Shown in pieces: positions 63,281-64,000 of a stretch of 64,000 nucleotides of DNA; position 1 is the stretch's first letter; the number at the start of each line of letters is the position of its first letter. The stretch is from positions 124,001-188,000 of the forward strand of contig JAPWHL010000004.1 in the NCBI GenBank assembly GCA_027214255.1, written 5' to 3'. Both the position numbers and the translations under genes were made by a program. The notes beneath the pieces are model-generated. The model saw only the letters and a program-made list of their open reading frames with translations. It was not told where the DNA came from and did no database searches. The DNA is from Roseovarius aestuarii (GTDB lineage Bacteria; Pseudomonadota; Alphaproteobacteria; Rhodobacterales; Rhodobacteraceae).

Positions 63281-64000
63281 CCGTCATCCCCTAACAATGC
63301 AGCGCGCCCAAGCGCAAAGTCCGACGCGATCCAGCGCGCCTCAATCTGCTTTAACCGTTTGCCCAACTCAGGTCCGGTGTATGCAGGCATCAAGTCCCGT
63401 GCAGTTACCGGAAAAACCGCCCGCGCCCCTACATCGGAGCGGTCCAATGCGTCATCTGACAACGGTTGTTCTAAAAGCGCCGCACGCAACAACAGGATCG
63501 AGCGTGCATTTTCTGCCCCGTACCGATAGCCTAGTGCACCGGGACCGTCCACCGTGGCAACACCATCGCGCAGGACCTGCAACCGGTTCGCATCCGCATT
63601 GGACAATCGCAACCGCGCTTGCATATCGTCCCCGCCTAGCGCAGCCAGACGCCGGATACTATCCGGTGGCGTGTCGGTCTGACACTCCAAATGGATCAAC
63701 GGGGCCAGTGCGCGCATATCACCGCCGGGCAGAACCCGCATCAGCACCCCCGTCTGGGCCATCGCCGCCACGGTAGGGGCCGGATCAGGCGCAGCCAAAA
63801 GACGTACTATCTCCGAGCCGACACGCTCGCGCGCCAGCCTATCCAACCCATCCAAATGCGATGCAATGGCCGCCAGCCCTTCGGCATCCAGCCCGCTTTC
63901 ACCACTGTACCACGCGTGAAATCGAAAAAACCGCAGGCTGCGCAGATAATCCTCGGAAATGCGTTGATTGGCATCCTCGATAAATCGAACCCGTCCCGCC
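63277..64000 (-). CDS. cca: CCA tRNA nucleotidyltransferase/poly(A) polymerase-like, C-terminal part
   Basis: The gene runs off the right edge; 241 residues are visible. In the right-edge segment the frame continues past the first apparent start (63855) and reads RVRFIEDANQRISEDYLRSLRFFRFHAWYS, the CCA-adding enzyme signature linking head and neck domains; the downstream half contains LDRLARERVGSEIVRLL. The catalytic nucleotidyltransferase head (GGxVRD and DxD) lies outside the window. The enzyme adds or repairs the 3' CCA of tRNAs. The stop overlaps the RNA methyltransferase start. Confidence 0.88.
   Translation of the reverse strand, partial: AGRVRFIEDANQRISEDYLRSLRFFRFHAWYSGESGLDAEGLAAIASHLDGLDRLARERVGSEIVRLLAAPDPAPTVAAMAQTGVLMRVLPGGDMRALAPLIHLECQTDTPPDSIRRLAALGGDDMQARLRLSNADANRLQVLRDGVATVDGPGALGYRYGAENARSILLLRAALLEQPLSDDALDRSDVGARAVFPVTARDLMPAYTGPELGKRLKQIEARWIASDFALGRAALLGDDG

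Overview
The window reads as chromosomal DNA of an alphaproteobacterium of the order Rhodobacterales, most likely the marine Roseobacter group. The basis is inference from gene content and order: secA divergent from a parvulin/argJ/mutT row, rimP-nusA-ylxR-infB, a beta-oxidation operon with a DmdC-type acyl-CoA dehydrogenase, and many amino-acid and compatible-solute catabolic genes. Genes are densely packed on both strands, often with ATGA overlaps. I see no rRNA, tRNA, CRISPR array, insertion sequence or prophage.

Layout. 1-5.9 kb: end of a thioesterase gene, a copper-type P1B ATPase, a TrkH potassium channel subunit and a ThDP-dependent decarboxylase-like enzyme. 5.9-9.0 kb: chorismate synthase, alanine dehydrogenase and its divergent Lrp-type regulator. 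9.1-17.1 kb: a minus-strand fatty-acid/acyl-CoA degradation operon headed by a MerR regulator with a palindromic operator candidate, then two acyl-CoA dehydrogenases, a GST, a thiolase and a FadJ-like protein. 17.2-22.7 kb: a second ThDP enzyme translationally coupled to a histone-deacetylase-fold amidohydrolase, a luciferase-like oxidoreductase and an MFS exporter with an extra C-terminal domain. 22.7-23.3 kb: a decayed phosphotransferase gene.

23.4-37.2 kb is the most interesting accessory region. It holds a Rieske oxygenase with a divergent LysR regulator and a long inverted repeat between them; a YtcJ-type amidohydrolase with a second LysR regulator; and a plus-strand run of a guanidine-modifying (DDAH/arginine-deiminase fold) enzyme, a complete polyamine/opine-type ABC importer, a DAO-family FAD oxidase and an M20 deacylase. 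It ends at a convergent M24 'pita-bread' hydrolase of the metal-free creatinase/ectoine-hydrolase type. Together these look like an uptake-and-degradation pathway for a substituted guanidine or related nitrogen-rich solute that I cannot name.

37.5-48.2 kb: a degenerate DgoK-like protein, a DUF442 phosphatase-like protein, RadC, a periplasmic binding-domain/OmpA fusion, an unknown secreted protein, SecA, a parvulin PPIase, ArgJ, MutT and a 44-residue small protein followed by tandem hairpins. 48.2-53.5 kb: the transcription/translation operon rimP-nusA-ylxR-infB. 53.7-64 kb: housekeeping genes (prolyl aminopeptidase, ubiG, marR, nitrilase-family amidase, glutaredoxin, comF, a methyltransferase, hemH), an envelope cluster with two L,D-transpeptidases, a CAP-domain lipoprotein and a tiny membrane protein, then a 23S rRNA-type methyltransferase and the 3' part of a CCA-adding enzyme gene that runs off the window.
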